Shown piece by piece: positions 34,778-43,881 of a stretch of 64,000 nucleotides of DNA (position 1 is its first letter; every line of letters starts with the position of its first letter). Origin of the DNA: MH13 sp040219355. GTDB lineage: Bacteria; Pseudomonadota; Alphaproteobacteria; Rhizobiales; MH13. The notes below the pieces were generated by a model. The model saw nothing but the letters and a program-made list of their open reading frames with translations. It ran no database searches and had not been told where the DNA came from. A program made the position numbers and the translations under genes. The DNA lies in NCBI GenBank assembly GCA_040219355.1, contig JAVJSN010000017.1:287141-351140 (forward strand), read 5' to 3'.

Positions 34778-35445
34778 GATGATCGCAGCCATGATCCTAA
34801 GAATTAGGGAGAAGTGCGTTGTCAAAAAAATCTTGGTGCTGAGGTATCCTGGATGCAAAGCACATGATGTTGCTGCCTAGGTCGACGCGCTGATTTTGGC
34901 GAGCCAACGTAGTCAAGCCCGCGACAGCATCGCCCTTTGTTTCGACACGAAAATGGTGGAGCCACAAAAAGAGGGAACTGGCACGCACGGCGAGGATTGG
35001 CGGCGTTGCCGATGACCGGGCCAAATCAAAATCATTAATGAAGATCTCGGATAGCTTGATACATTCACGATCGCAGCAGGAAATTCCGCCGCCTGCCCAC
35101 CTCGCGCCGTTGCTCCCAGCTTGGTGTTGCCTCGCGCGCCGGTTGGTCCAGTTCCGCGTTGGCCGCGACCACCGAGAAGCGTGTGGCGAACGCAGTTCAG
35201 CTCATGAAACAAAGCTGAAGAAAAATAGTCCCTTCGGCAGCGACATTTGCGTTGTCGCTGGCCGAACCGATCGAGTTGCTGCGCGAGTTAAGTGTGGCCT
35301 TGTCCAGTTGAGGAGGCTGATGGGGTAGTGAGTTGAAGCGATATTGGGACCTCCTGCGTTCAGCATCGAACTGGGTTTGTTTGCATGGTCTTTCCGGATT
35401 AACTCCCAACTGTCTTCGTCTAGCCGCTTTGTAGACTGATGCAGG
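34778..35445. other. 668-bp intergenic region, no supported gene
   Basis: No recognisable coding sequence was found on either strand. Short minus-strand frames at about 34797-35024 and 34913-35212 show no family I know. One inverted repeat, CAGCGACA (35238-35245) with TGTCGCTG (35253-35260), could form an 8-bp hairpin. The low coding quality and adjacency to IS scars suggest decayed DNA. Confidence 0.5.
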
Positions 35446-36165
35446 TCATTCATTCTCCGCCTGCGCGAGATAGACGGTTTGGGTGAAGGGCTCGCCGGTG
35501 AACGGGTTGTCAAAGGTCACAGGTTCCGCCCAGACTTTTGGGAAGGCCGCACCCAGACGTTCGAGAAAACGTTGGTCCGCAACCTTGTCCGACCACAATC
35601 CGAAAATGCCGCCAGGTTTCAAGTGGCACTTGAGTGCGCGTAAACCATCGATCTGGTAGAAACTGTTGCTACGCTCATCGAGAAGATGGTCGGGGGCATG
35701 GTCGATATCAGCAAGCACTGCATCGAAACGCCGCTCAGGCCGCGTAGGATCAAACCCATCGCCGGTGGCCATGGCGAAGAAATCACCTTCCACTATCCGG
35801 CATGACGGATCGTCGACCAGGCGTGTACCCATAGGCAGGAGACCAGCCATGTGCCATTGGATCACCGGCTTGAAGTACTCAATAATAAGCAACTCAGAGA
35901 CCGCATCCTCATCGAGAACAGCCTGGGCCGTGTAGCCGAGCCCAAGCCCGCCGACCACGATGTTGAGAGCCTCTCCGGTACAGGCGGCAACGCCCATTTG
36001 CCCCAGTGCGACTTCGGAGGCAATGAAATGGCTCGACATCAAAAACTCATCACCGAGCAGGATCTCCCAGACATCCACGCCAATCTTCACATCATGACGG
36101 CGACGCAGGCTGAGAGCGCCACTTGACGTTGGACAGTAGTCAAGTTCTTCAAACAACACGCTCAT
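35446..36165 (-). CDS. Spermidine synthase-like (SAM/dcSAM-fold) protein
   Basis: The protein is about 239 residues from the ATG at 36165, preceded by GAAGG; an in-frame ATG 33 bases earlier is possible. It has the spermine/spermidine synthase Rossmann fold: DVWEILLGDEFLMSSHFIAS, then the nucleotide-binding NIVVGGLGLGYTAQAVL, VSELLIIEYFKPV and FDAVLADIDHAPDHLL, where polyamine synthases have the catalytic Asp. It lacks the N-terminal beta domain of classical SpeE and may be a methyltransferase-like relative. It stands alone, so no operon partner helps to define its role. Confidence 0.8.
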   Translation of the reverse strand: MSVLFEELDYCPTSSGALSLRRRHDVKIGVDVWEILLGDEFLMSSHFIASEVALGQMGVAACTGEALNIVVGGLGLGYTAQAVLDEDAVSELLIIEYFKPVIQWHMAGLLPMGTRLVDDPSCRIVEGDFFAMATGDGFDPTRPERRFDAVLADIDHAPDHLLDERSNSFYQIDGLRALKCHLKPGGIFGLWSDKVADQRFLERLGAAFPKVWAEPVTFDNPFTGEPFTQTVYLAQAENE

Positions 36166-36678
36166 CTCATCACAGCCTTCAAATAACCCGTTCATCACAG
36201 TGCCGGGCTAGCAGGCCTGCTTTTGTCGGCGGTTTCACGGGACGGCTCAACGCCACGGACGTCCAAGTTAACACGCAATTGTCTGACGCGGCGTTCGCGT
36301 CTCTCCCACAAGCCTATCAATCTGTTATCGCCTCTCGGGCGAAAGACCAGTGGCTCACTTACGCGAAACGCTCGTCATTGCGTTCTATGACATGTCGTTG
36401 AGTATAGCGAGTTCGGGTACGTTTGGCTCATTGTTTTGAGCGTACCGTTTCGCGATTGGTGAAAAAGCCCCGCGTCAAGTCAATGCAAATCGACCCGCAG
36501 CCGCCAACTGGATTGCGGCTTAACTTTAGCGAAAGCAGGCGTCTCATTTGCCTTTTGTTGAATTCAAGTTCACGATGTAATCGATTGCGACGATCAAGAT
36601 AGCCCTGATCGCGACGATCTCATGGACATGCAACCACGCCGCCTATGATCGTCGGAGCATGTCGAACTGGAGGAATGA
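36166..36678. promoter_or_regulatory. Promoter region of the Rbs-type importer with a direct repeat
   Basis: This gap between divergent genes has no credible gene. About 60 bp before the binding-protein ATG are two near-identical 13-mers, GATTGCGACGATC (36583-36595) and GATCGCGACGATC (36607-36619), spaced 24 bp start to start. They are a plausible regulator site. TCGGAGCATGTCGAACTGGAGGAATG contains the GGAGG ribosome site for the next gene within its last bases. Confidence 0.4.
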
Positions 36679-37617
36679 ATGTTTAAATCACTCAAACTCG
36701 CAACCGCTGCCCTTGTTGTGGCTGCCATTGCGCCAGTTGGCGCAGCACACGCTGAAAAAACATTTTACTGGGTGTCGCACGGTTCACCAGCAGATCCGGT
36801 CTGGACTTATTTTCTCGATGGCGCCCGCCAATGGAGCGAAGATACGGGCCATTCAGTCAACACCTCGTTTCATAGCGGCGACGTCCCTTCCCACCAGGAG
36901 GCAATACGTGCAGCTATCGCGTCTGGTGCCGACGGGATCGTGACATCAAGTCCTGATCCCGGCAGTCTCGTTGAAGTGGCCATGGAAGCCAACGCAGCCG
37001 GTATTCCGATCATCAATATGAATACGCCCGACCCGACCGCCAGTTTTGACGCCTATGTGGGCGGTGATCTGGTTGTCTACGGTCGGTCCTGGGCACAATA
37101 CCTGGTTGACAACGAACTCGTTGAGGAAGGTGACTTTGTTTGGATGCCCGTCGAAGTGCCCGGCGCGACCTATGCAGTGCAGGAAGAAGAAGGCATTGCA
37201 TCGGTTTTTGAACCGTTGAACATCACATGGGAAGTGACCGACGCGACGCTTGACCAGGCAGAGATCATCACCCGCATGTCCGACTATCTGACTGCGAACC
37301 AAGGAGAGATTGATGCCATTATCGGTCTTGGCGATTTGGTGACCGGTTCTATCAAACGAGTCTTCAACCAGGTTGGTATTGCAGCCGGCGACATCCCGGT
37401 CGTTGGCTGGGGCAACTCGCTTGATACCACTCAATCGGTGCTCGAAGGCTATGTAAACGCTGCCCAATGGCAGGATCCGCAGGCCACGTCCTATATTGGC
37501 CTTTCTTTGGCCGCGATGGCTGCCAGTGGCATTCCCACCGGCTTTGATGTCATTACCGGTGCTCTTTATGAGGCCGACACAGCACAGGTCTATGATGACG
37601 TGTTAAGCGGCAACTGA
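36679..37617 (+). CDS. Sugar ABC transporter substrate-binding protein (RbsB-like, Peripla_BP_4)
   Basis: The 312-residue periplasmic binding protein has signal peptide MFKSLKLATAALVVAAIAPV, cleaved near AHA-EKTF at ~25. It shows the CUT2 fold: TFYWVSHGSPADPVWTYFLD, HQEAIRAAIASGADGIVTSS, AGIPIINMNTPDP and DAIIGLGDLVTGSIKRV. GGAGG precedes the ATG. A good terminator-like hairpin follows. Family ligands are pentoses, hexoses, inositol or polyols. The unusual DeoR-type regulator at 39857, which itself carries an RbsB-like domain, lies just beyond this importer and may sense the same ligand. Confidence 0.92.
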   Translation: MFKSLKLATAALVVAAIAPVGAAHAEKTFYWVSHGSPADPVWTYFLDGARQWSEDTGHSVNTSFHSGDVPSHQEAIRAAIASGADGIVTSSPDPGSLVEVAMEANAAGIPIINMNTPDPTASFDAYVGGDLVVYGRSWAQYLVDNELVEEGDFVWMPVEVPGATYAVQEEEGIASVFEPLNITWEVTDATLDQAEIITRMSDYLTANQGEIDAIIGLGDLVTGSIKRVFNQVGIAAGDIPVVGWGNSLDTTQSVLEGYVNAAQWQDPQATSYIGLSLAAMAASGIPTGFDVITGALYEADTAQVYDDVLSGN

Positions 37618-37628
37618 TCAGGCAAAAG

Positions 37629-37658
37629 GTGGCGCCCGTCTACGGGTGCCACTTTTTT
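37629..37658 (+). terminator. Rho-independent-type terminator after the binding-protein gene
   Basis: GTGGCGCCCG (37629-37638) pairs with CGGGTGCCAC (37643-37652) with one G-U pair around loop TCTA, followed directly by TTTTTT (37653-37658). This is a textbook intrinsic terminator placed between binding protein and permease. Read-through is needed for the rest of the importer, so it should set a high binding-protein to channel ratio. Confidence 0.85.
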
Positions 37659-37665
37659 CAGACTG

Positions 37666-38736
37666 ATGCTGATGCAATACCCCCCGGTCTCAAGGGACCC
37701 GGTCAACACCGTTCAATCTTCTGCTCCTACCCTGAAACAAGGACCGATTGCGGTCATGCAAAACGTAGCCAGACTTTTAAGCAGCCGACCAGAAGTCGGT
37801 CCTGCAATCTTGCTTGTCCTCCTCATCGTTGTCTTTACATCGATCAACCCAAACTTTCTTTCGATCCTCAACATCTCCAACACGCTGGCCTTTACGGTGG
37901 AGCTGGGCATCATTGCATTGGCAATGACATTGCTCATGACGTCGGGAGAGTTCGATCTTTCGGTCGGGTCCGTGTTTGGTCTGACACCAGTCATCATGTG
38001 GTCGCTGTTTAACGGCGAAGTGCTGACTTTGGAGCTGTCCTTTGTTGTGGCGATGGCAATTGCCATGTTCATTGGCCTGGTCAACGGATGGTTCGTAACG
38101 TACCTGAAGATTCCTTCATTTCTGGTCACGCTTGGCATGTTGCTCGTGGCGCGAGGCACCGCGCTCTACGTGACGGATGGATTCCCTCAGCGCACCTGGA
38201 ATGCCGGTGGCCAGTGGCTCGCCGAGTTCCTCGTTGGTGATATTTATGTCGGTTCCATGCGACTTTATATGTCGTTGTTCTGGTTCATCCTGATTGCTGC
38301 CGCATTGCATTATGTTCTGCATAAAACGAAGGCTGGAAACTGGATTCAGGCATCGGGCGGTAATGCCCAGGCGGCCGCTGCGCGCGGCGTCAATGTGGTT
38401 GGGACCAAAGTCAAACTTTTCATGTTGAGTTCAACCTTGGCCGGATTTGCCGGCGTGATCAGTTCTATCCGTACCTCAGCTGCCAACCCCAATAGTGGCA
38501 CTGGATATGAGCTAGAAGTGATCGCCATGGTGGTCATAGGAGGCACGGCGCTTATGGGGGGGCGTGGTACGATTATTGGCACCGTTCTTGGCATCTTCAT
38601 CTTACGGCTGATGCGTAACGGTATTGTTATGATTGGCGTGCCCGGCCTTGCCTACAACATCTTCATCGGGTCGATCATCCTAGGCATGATGGCGCTGCAT
38701 TCTTGGCTCGACCGCCAGAACCATTCGGGAGGCTGA
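37666..38736 (+). CDS. Sugar ABC transporter permease (RbsC-like)
   Basis: This 356-residue BPD_transp_2 permease carries ALAMTLLMTSGEFDLSVGSV, IPSFLVTLGMLLVARGTAL and a C-terminal GGRGTIIGTVLGIFILRLMR. Membrane segments begin near AILLVLLIVVFTSI. The start is uncertain: the ATG at 37666 is only 7 bp from the terminator U-run and has no Shine-Dalgarno site, whereas an ATG at 37756 (MQNVARLL) is preceded by AAGGA. A ~326-residue protein may be the real product. It is probably a homodimeric channel, as there is only one permease here. Confidence 0.9.
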   Translation: MLMQYPPVSRDPVNTVQSSAPTLKQGPIAVMQNVARLLSSRPEVGPAILLVLLIVVFTSINPNFLSILNISNTLAFTVELGIIALAMTLLMTSGEFDLSVGSVFGLTPVIMWSLFNGEVLTLELSFVVAMAIAMFIGLVNGWFVTYLKIPSFLVTLGMLLVARGTALYVTDGFPQRTWNAGGQWLAEFLVGDIYVGSMRLYMSLFWFILIAAALHYVLHKTKAGNWIQASGGNAQAAAARGVNVVGTKVKLFMLSSTLAGFAGVISSIRTSAANPNSGTGYELEVIAMVVIGGTALMGGRGTIIGTVLGIFILRLMRNGIVMIGVPGLAYNIFIGSIILGMMALHSWLDRQNHSGG

Positions 38737-38739
38737 TCC

Positions 38740-39489
38740 ATGGGTGAAATTCTGATCTCGATGGAGAACATCTCCAAGAATTATGGCCCCGTTCGTGCGT
38801 TGGAAGGTGCCAGTCTCACGGTGAAGCGCGGAGAAGTCGTCGGCCTTCTAGGTGACAATGGCGCTGGGAAATCGACGCTTATAAAGATCCTGTCAGGCGC
38901 CGTGCCAGCCTCTAGCGGTGAGATAAACATCAAGGGCAAGACAGTCGATATGCGCGGTACGACGGATGCCATCGATCATGGCATCGAAACGATCTACCAG
39001 GACTCGGCGCTTGTCACCCAATTGTCGATAGCACGGAATCTGTTTCTGGGGCGCGAGCCGGTCACTGGACCGAAGTTCTTGGGTCGACTGGACAACAAGA
39101 AGATGGAAGAGGTTGCGTCCAAGTTGTTGCGCGAAGTTGGCATCTCGAAAAACATCCCACCGTCTACTCCAATCGGTTCACTGTCCGGGGGTGAACGACA
39201 GGCAGTCGCCATTGCGCGTGCCATGTACTTTGAAAGCGACCTCATCATTCTTGACGAGCCGACCAACAATCTTGGCGTTGCTGAGACACAGGGTGTCCTG
39301 CAGTTCGTCCGCAATGCGCGTGACTCTGGCCATTCCTGCATCTTTATCGCCCACAACATTCACCACGTGTTTCAGGTTGTTGACCGCATTGTCGTCATGC
39401 GCCGCGGCAAAGTGGTTGCCGATGATATCGACCCCAAGACCAGCACTGTGGAAGCAGTGGAACGCGTCATTACAGGGATGGACCACTGA
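38740..39489 (+). CDS. Sugar ABC transporter ATP-binding protein, single-domain type
   Basis: The 249-residue ATPase has one complete nucleotide-binding domain: Walker A GDNGAGKST, Q-loop TIYQDSALV, signature LSGGERQAVAIARAM, Walker B LIILDEPTNNL and H-loop FIAHN. RbsA-type ATPases are normally about 500 residues with two fused domains; this is the half-size (FrcA-like) version that works as a homodimer with two active sites. It follows the permease by 3 bp and ends the importer operon. Confidence 0.92.
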   Translation: MGEILISMENISKNYGPVRALEGASLTVKRGEVVGLLGDNGAGKSTLIKILSGAVPASSGEINIKGKTVDMRGTTDAIDHGIETIYQDSALVTQLSIARNLFLGREPVTGPKFLGRLDNKKMEEVASKLLREVGISKNIPPSTPIGSLSGGERQAVAIARAMYFESDLIILDEPTNNLGVAETQGVLQFVRNARDSGHSCIFIAHNIHHVFQVVDRIVVMRRGKVVADDIDPKTSTVEAVERVITGMDH

Positions 39490-39856
39490 GCGAAAGTACC
39501 GGCCTGTTGTCACAAGCCTGCCAGCTCAGCAGAACATTGAATTCCAGACGATCAGGGACGCGATAACAACGCTCACAGTGTCATCTTCCTGTGCAGCGGC
39601 CACTCAATTGGCTTGGGCAACAGTCCACGGCGATCATTCTCTGGTGCGAACATAACCGGTTGCAACCCCCAACAGCGGACTTCGACTAAATCACTCATGT
39701 TCACCATCTTTTGGTGCATGCTGTCGCTTTATCTAACTGGAGTATCCACGCCTCAGTGATCGCTAATGATCGTTTTGTGTAGATTATGATCACTATCGCT
39801 GCTCGACCTGTGTTCATCCGCAATATCGCGGCGTAATCGCATGGAAGGGGAGTGAA
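39490..39856. promoter_or_regulatory. Regulatory gap before the DeoR-type gene
   Basis: No gene is supported in this 367-bp gap. Near its right end AGTGATC (39755-39761) and GATCACT (39788-39794) form an inverted repeat 26 bp apart in AT-rich DNA, about 65-100 bp before the regulator start, a possible autoregulatory site. AGGGGAGTG immediately precedes the ATG at 39857. Confidence 0.35.
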
Positions 39857-41641
39857 ATGATCAAAGAGCGACGTCAAAGGCGCATTCTCAGTATTCTGCA
39901 AGCAGATGGTATGGTCGATCTGGCTGAGCTGAGCCGGATGTTGCCAGATGTTTCGCGCGTCACGCTGCGGCGCGACGTGGCTGAACTTGCTGACGCAGGG
40001 GCATTGAAACGCACACATGGCGGTGCGACGCTCCCAGACGCTCAAGTGCTTCGGGCCTCGCCATTCATGCCTACTTTGGTCCCCGATGAGCCGGTGCGAG
40101 CACAGTTGGATGACATGGATGCAGTCGTTTTGCCCCCAATCGAAGGGCGAGGCGGAGATGCTTTGCGTCGCCAGATCATCCGGCGGGGTATTCCCTTCAT
40201 TGCTGAATCCTCACCGCAAAATGGTGGCATCTATCTGGGGCCGGACAATACCGCGGCCGGTTTCGCACTCGGCGAGGTTGCTGGCCGCGAAACGCAAGGC
40301 AGTAGGGCAACTGTTCTCTTGGTCTGCCAAGCTGAGCTGGCCAATACGCGGGCACGCACGGACGGCTTTCTGGCTGGATTGCGTAGCTCCTTTGCTGGCG
40401 ATCTCACGGTTCTGCGCGTCAATGGCAAAGGTTCGTACAAGCCGGCATTACGCGTGGCTGCCGATGCGATGAGCGCCAATGTTAATCCTGACGCTGTTGG
40501 CCCAATCGGTATTGCTTTCGGCGTCAACGACCATACCGCACTGGCAATAATGGAAGCCGCGAAAGCGGCTCATCAAACAATCCGGATCTATGCGTGCGGC
40601 GGGGAGCACCCCTCCTTTGTTGGCCAGCTTGCCGAGCAAGCTTCCTTGCGTGCCGTTTCTGCGTTCTTTCCAACTGTTGTCGGAGCCTATGCCATCGACC
40701 TTATCGCTTATGCCCTTAGGGGGAACGACATTGTCGATCAGGCGGTGACGCCTCATGTCGTGCTAACGGCCCAAAACCTGGATGATTACTACCAGCATCA
40801 ATCGGGCGAGTGGGTGCTTCGCGAAGACCATTTGGCGCGTATCCCAGGTGTTCCTATGCGTCCTGCCAAGAGCGGTAAGGTAAGCGGACGCGTTGGAATC
40901 ATGCCGCATTACCCGGCTCACGACTGGTATCGCTCGATGATCCAGTCCATGCGTGAACGCTGCGGTGACCATGGCTTAGAGCTTGTGGTTGCAGCGCCGC
41001 ATCAGGGCATTTCAGCCGAAGTGTCCCGCCTGCGACGGGTCGTGGCCCAAACGGCGCTTGCACGCGTCCACCCTGACCAAACCATCATTCTAGGGGAAGG
41101 CGAAGCAACGCTGTTCCTTGCCGAGGCGTTGCGAGCAATAGCCTGCGATACCCCCGCACGCATTCGCGGCTTAACCGTTGTTACAAACTCGCTTGATATC
41201 CTCTCCCGCCTGGAGGGGGCGCCAGAAGTAAAAGTCATCTTGACCAGCGGTGAGTATCAAGCGGCTGACCGCTGCCTTGTTGGCCCAAGCCTTGGCGCTC
41301 TTTTTGAACTGATGCGTGCTGATACGGCATTCCTATCCGTCGGCGGCATATCGCCAGACTTTGGAATTTCCTCGCTTGATGAGCGTTTGGCGCTCGCCGC
41401 ATCGCGCTTTGTCAAAGCGGCGCGTCGAACCATCGCCCTTGCTGATCATACCGCCGTTGGAGCAGACGCCAACCACCGCATTGCTCGAGCAGGCGAATTC
41501 CACGAACTGATTACCGATGACGGTGCGCTGCCCAGCGACCGCCAACGGCTCCGCACTGCCGGAGTGGATGTAACTGTGGCCGAAGAGCCTGCTGCTTCCG
41601 CACCGGAGATTAACGGTGGCGTGCGCCACCGCTCTGCATAA
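39857..41641 (+). CDS. Composite DeoR-type regulator: HTH, permuted RbsB-like domain, DeoR sugar-phosphate domain
   Basis: At 594 residues this is more than twice a normal DeoR protein (~250). Residues 1-58 are a DeoR wHTH ending KRTHGGA. Residues ~86-312 align by eye with RbsB from its third strand to its end: AVVLPPIEGRGGDALRRQII, GIYLGPDNTAAGFALGEVAG, a middle TRARTDGFLAGLR and a final VVLTAQNLDDYY. The missing first part of that fold (strand, helix, strand, helix) appears after it at ~344-395: RVGIMPHYPAHDWYRSMIQS and GLELVVAAP. Residues ~388-560 are the DeoR C-terminal domain: TIILGEGEATLFLAEAL, GLTVVTNSLDILSRL, VILTSGEY, FVKAARRTIALADHTAVG and LITDD. It may read both a free sugar and a sugar phosphate. 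It is 32 bp upstream of the next importer and is likely co-transcribed. Confidence 0.9.
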   Translation: MIKERRQRRILSILQADGMVDLAELSRMLPDVSRVTLRRDVAELADAGALKRTHGGATLPDAQVLRASPFMPTLVPDEPVRAQLDDMDAVVLPPIEGRGGDALRRQIIRRGIPFIAESSPQNGGIYLGPDNTAAGFALGEVAGRETQGSRATVLLVCQAELANTRARTDGFLAGLRSSFAGDLTVLRVNGKGSYKPALRVAADAMSANVNPDAVGPIGIAFGVNDHTALAIMEAAKAAHQTIRIYACGGEHPSFVGQLAEQASLRAVSAFFPTVVGAYAIDLIAYALRGNDIVDQAVTPHVVLTAQNLDDYYQHQSGEWVLREDHLARIPGVPMRPAKSGKVSGRVGIMPHYPAHDWYRSMIQSMRERCGDHGLELVVAAPHQGISAEVSRLRRVVAQTALARVHPDQTIILGEGEATLFLAEALRAIACDTPARIRGLTVVTNSLDILSRLEGAPEVKVILTSGEYQAADRCLVGPSLGALFELMRADTAFLSVGGISPDFGISSLDERLALAASRFVKAARRTIALADHTAVGADANHRIARAGEFHELITDDGALPSDRQRLRTAGVDVTVAEEPAASAPEINGGVRHRSA

Positions 41642-41673
41642 CCAAACTGCATTCAAATCCCTGGGAGGATACA

Positions 41674-42888
41674 ATGAAAAAGGCACTACTCGCTTCCGTT
41701 GCCGCTGGCGCTGTACTAATGGCCGGAGCCGTCAACGCGCAGGACATTACCCTGCAATTCTGGGACAACCAGCAGACAGAATCCGGCCTTTCAGAAGTTC
41801 AGCAGGCGGCCGTTGATCGCTTTATGGAAGAAAATCCAGACATCGCCATCGAAGTCACCACCATTCCCTATCCTGAGTATCAGCAGCGTCTTCTCACTGC
41901 CGTACAGGGTGGAAATGCGCCAGACATCGCGACGCTTGACCAGATTTGGGTTGGGGCGTTTGCACAGGCTGGCGCGGTGGCAAACCTCGCCGATATGGCC
42001 TCAATGAGTGGCCTTTCGCGCGATCAATTCTTTGGCGGTGCTTGGGACTCAGCGGTCTTTAACGATGGGCTCTATGGCATCCCGTTTAACGTCGATGTTT
42101 GGCAGTTCTCATTTTACAATGAGGACCTGTTTGATGCTGCCGGTATCGACCCATCCTCAATCTCCACATTTGAGGGTTTGCGCGCTGCAGCGGAAGCCTT
42201 GACCGGCGACGGGCAGTTTGGCGTTGGCCTTTTCGGACATCGCGGCGAAGACACCGTGGTTGTCGTGAACTCGTTCATCTTCTCCAATGGAGGGTCGGTG
42301 CTTGCAGCGGACGGCTCCTGTGCCCTCAATGAAGCACCTGCGGTGGAAGCGATGACCTATCTTCAGGACCTTGCCGAGTTTGCACCTTCGGGCATTTTGA
42401 ACGCCAACTCGGGCAACATGCGTGAGCTTTTCCTCAATGGCTCGCTTGCTGTCGAGTTCTGGCCCGCGCTCGAGCAACCAACCCTGCAGTCTTCGGACAT
42501 CAATTGGGGTTTTGTGAACGGCACGGCGCCAGAAGGTATGACGGCAATCGGTACCTTTGGCGGTTGGAACTTGGCTGTGTTTGAAAGCTCTGAGCACCAG
42601 GAAGCAGCTTGGAAGTTCATCGAGTTCATGGTGCGCGAAGATGTGAACGGCGATGTGGTTGACCTCATCCCAGCCAACATGGCCGCTGCCGAGGCGTTCC
42701 TAGCCGAAAACCGTGAAGGCCCACAGGCCATTATGGAGCATCTGGGCAACGCACAAGCACGACCCCTCTCAGCGCGCTATCTTGAAGTAGCCGATATCCA
42801 GATGACCCTATTCCAGGACATGTTCTCTGGTGCCAATGTGCAGGAGGCAGCTGACGCGGCCTGCACGGAGATTGATACCCTCAACTAA
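41674..42888 (+). CDS. Carbohydrate ABC transporter substrate-binding protein (SBP_bac_1)
   Basis: The 404-residue CUT1 binding protein has signal peptide MKKALLASVAAGAVLMAGAV, cleaved near VNAQ-DITL (~22). ITLQFWDNQQTESGLSEV, GNAPDIATLDQIWVGAFAQA, LYGIPFNVDVWQFSFYNEDL and IGTFGGWNLAVFESSEHQEA are typical. Two cysteines (around DGSC and the C-terminal DAAC) may form a disulfide. GGGAGGATAC precedes the ATG. It is the first structural gene of the CoA-linked operon led by the composite DeoR regulator and is followed by a strong hairpin. Confidence 0.93.
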   Translation: MKKALLASVAAGAVLMAGAVNAQDITLQFWDNQQTESGLSEVQQAAVDRFMEENPDIAIEVTTIPYPEYQQRLLTAVQGGNAPDIATLDQIWVGAFAQAGAVANLADMASMSGLSRDQFFGGAWDSAVFNDGLYGIPFNVDVWQFSFYNEDLFDAAGIDPSSISTFEGLRAAAEALTGDGQFGVGLFGHRGEDTVVVVNSFIFSNGGSVLAADGSCALNEAPAVEAMTYLQDLAEFAPSGILNANSGNMRELFLNGSLAVEFWPALEQPTLQSSDINWGFVNGTAPEGMTAIGTFGGWNLAVFESSEHQEAAWKFIEFMVREDVNGDVVDLIPANMAAAEAFLAENREGPQAIMEHLGNAQARPLSARYLEVADIQMTLFQDMFSGANVQEAADAACTEIDTLN

Positions 42889-42911
42889 AGCGTCTCCCCC
42901 GACGCCCACCT

Positions 42912-42947
42912 GCGGCCCCGCGGCAGTTCTGCCTTGGGGCCGCTTTT
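42912..42947 (+). terminator. Long hairpin with U-run after the binding-protein gene
   Basis: GCGGCCCC (42912-42919) pairs with GGGGCCGC (42936-42943), with an inner GGCAG/CTGCC stem, followed by TTTT (42944-42947). It is an intrinsic-terminator-like structure between the binding protein and the permeases, as in the other transport operons here. Confidence 0.8.
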
Positions 42948-42990
42948 CCCGTGCGTTGCTCCGCCTCGTTCATGACCTTGGATTGTCTTC

Positions 42991-43881
42991 ATGACCATGC
43001 GTAAAGACCGTTGGCTGGTTTGGGTGTTTCTGGCACCCACGCTGCTCCTGCTCGGCGTCTTCTTGTACTACCCGATGGTTGGGACGGTCATTGAAAGCTT
43101 CTACGACACATCGTTCATCAGCCCGGAGCCTCGCTTTGTTGGCTGGGAAGTGTACGAGAAGGTACTGAGCGGGCGCGATTTTAATCAGGTTTTGATGAAT
43201 TCCGTCGCCTGGACCCTCGGCGTTGTGCTGCTTCAGAACGTCCTCGGTTTCTTCGTTGCGACGCTGCTCAATCAAGGCTTGCCGGCGCAAGGCGTGCTGC
43301 GCGCGATTGTGATGCTGCCCTTCGTTCTGCCCGGCGTGGTGGCAGCGATCCTATGGCGGTTCATGTATGATCCACAGCTTGGCTTGGTGAACTCTTTGCT
43401 CATTCAGTTCGGTCTGATGGAAAATGGCGCGGCCTGGCTTGCTTCTACCGACACCGCGATGGCGGCTGTTATTTTTGTTGCGGTTTGGAAGGGCTTTCCA
43501 TTCTCTATGTTGATCTATCTGGCAGCGCTGCAAAATGTTGACAAAAGCCAGATGGAGGCCGCAACGTTGGATGGCGCAGGTCCAATTCGTCGCCTCCTCG
43601 ATGTGACGCTGCCGGCCATCAAAGACGTGGTCATCGTCAACATCGTGCTGACGCTGATCCTGACGTTCAACTATTTCGACATTGTCTGGGTGCTGACCCG
43701 TGGCGGTCCGCAAAACGCGACGCACATCTTCCCCACGCAAATTTTTGAGACCGGATTTGGCCAGTTCCGTTTTGGGGAAGCAGCCACCTATGGCGTGTTC
43801 TCCATTCTCGTACTCGCTGTGCTGGTGGCGCTCTATGCCATCGTTCAACGCGCTGCCTCCAACCGGAGGGCAAGTGCATGA
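42991..43881 (+). CDS. Carbohydrate ABC transporter permease, MalF/UgpA type
   Basis: This 296-residue permease has six membrane segments, a short cytoplasmic N-terminus (MTMRKDRWLVWVFLAPTLLL) and the EAA loop DKSQMEAATLDGAGPIRRLL followed by VTLPAIKD. The start is either the ATG at 42991 or the one at 42997. Its stop overlaps the second permease by 4 bp (ATGA). It works with the binding protein at 41674 and the ATPase at 46278. Confidence 0.92.
   Translation: MTMRKDRWLVWVFLAPTLLLLGVFLYYPMVGTVIESFYDTSFISPEPRFVGWEVYEKVLSGRDFNQVLMNSVAWTLGVVLLQNVLGFFVATLLNQGLPAQGVLRAIVMLPFVLPGVVAAILWRFMYDPQLGLVNSLLIQFGLMENGAAWLASTDTAMAAVIFVAVWKGFPFSMLIYLAALQNVDKSQMEAATLDGAGPIRRLLDVTLPAIKDVVIVNIVLTLILTFNYFDIVWVLTRGGPQNATHIFPTQIFETGFGQFRFGEAATYGVFSILVLAVLVALYAIVQRAASNRRASA

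Noticed and set aside
34797..35212. Two minus-strand open frames of 75 and 99 codons
   Set aside because: No recognisable motif, poor ribosome sites, and a composition unlike the neighbouring genes. Treated as non-coding.
36123..36401. Plus-strand 92-codon frame upstream of the Rbs-type importer
   Set aside because: It overlaps the start of the spermidine-synthase-like gene on the other strand, is rich in Ser/Arg/Thr without domain features and has no Shine-Dalgarno site.
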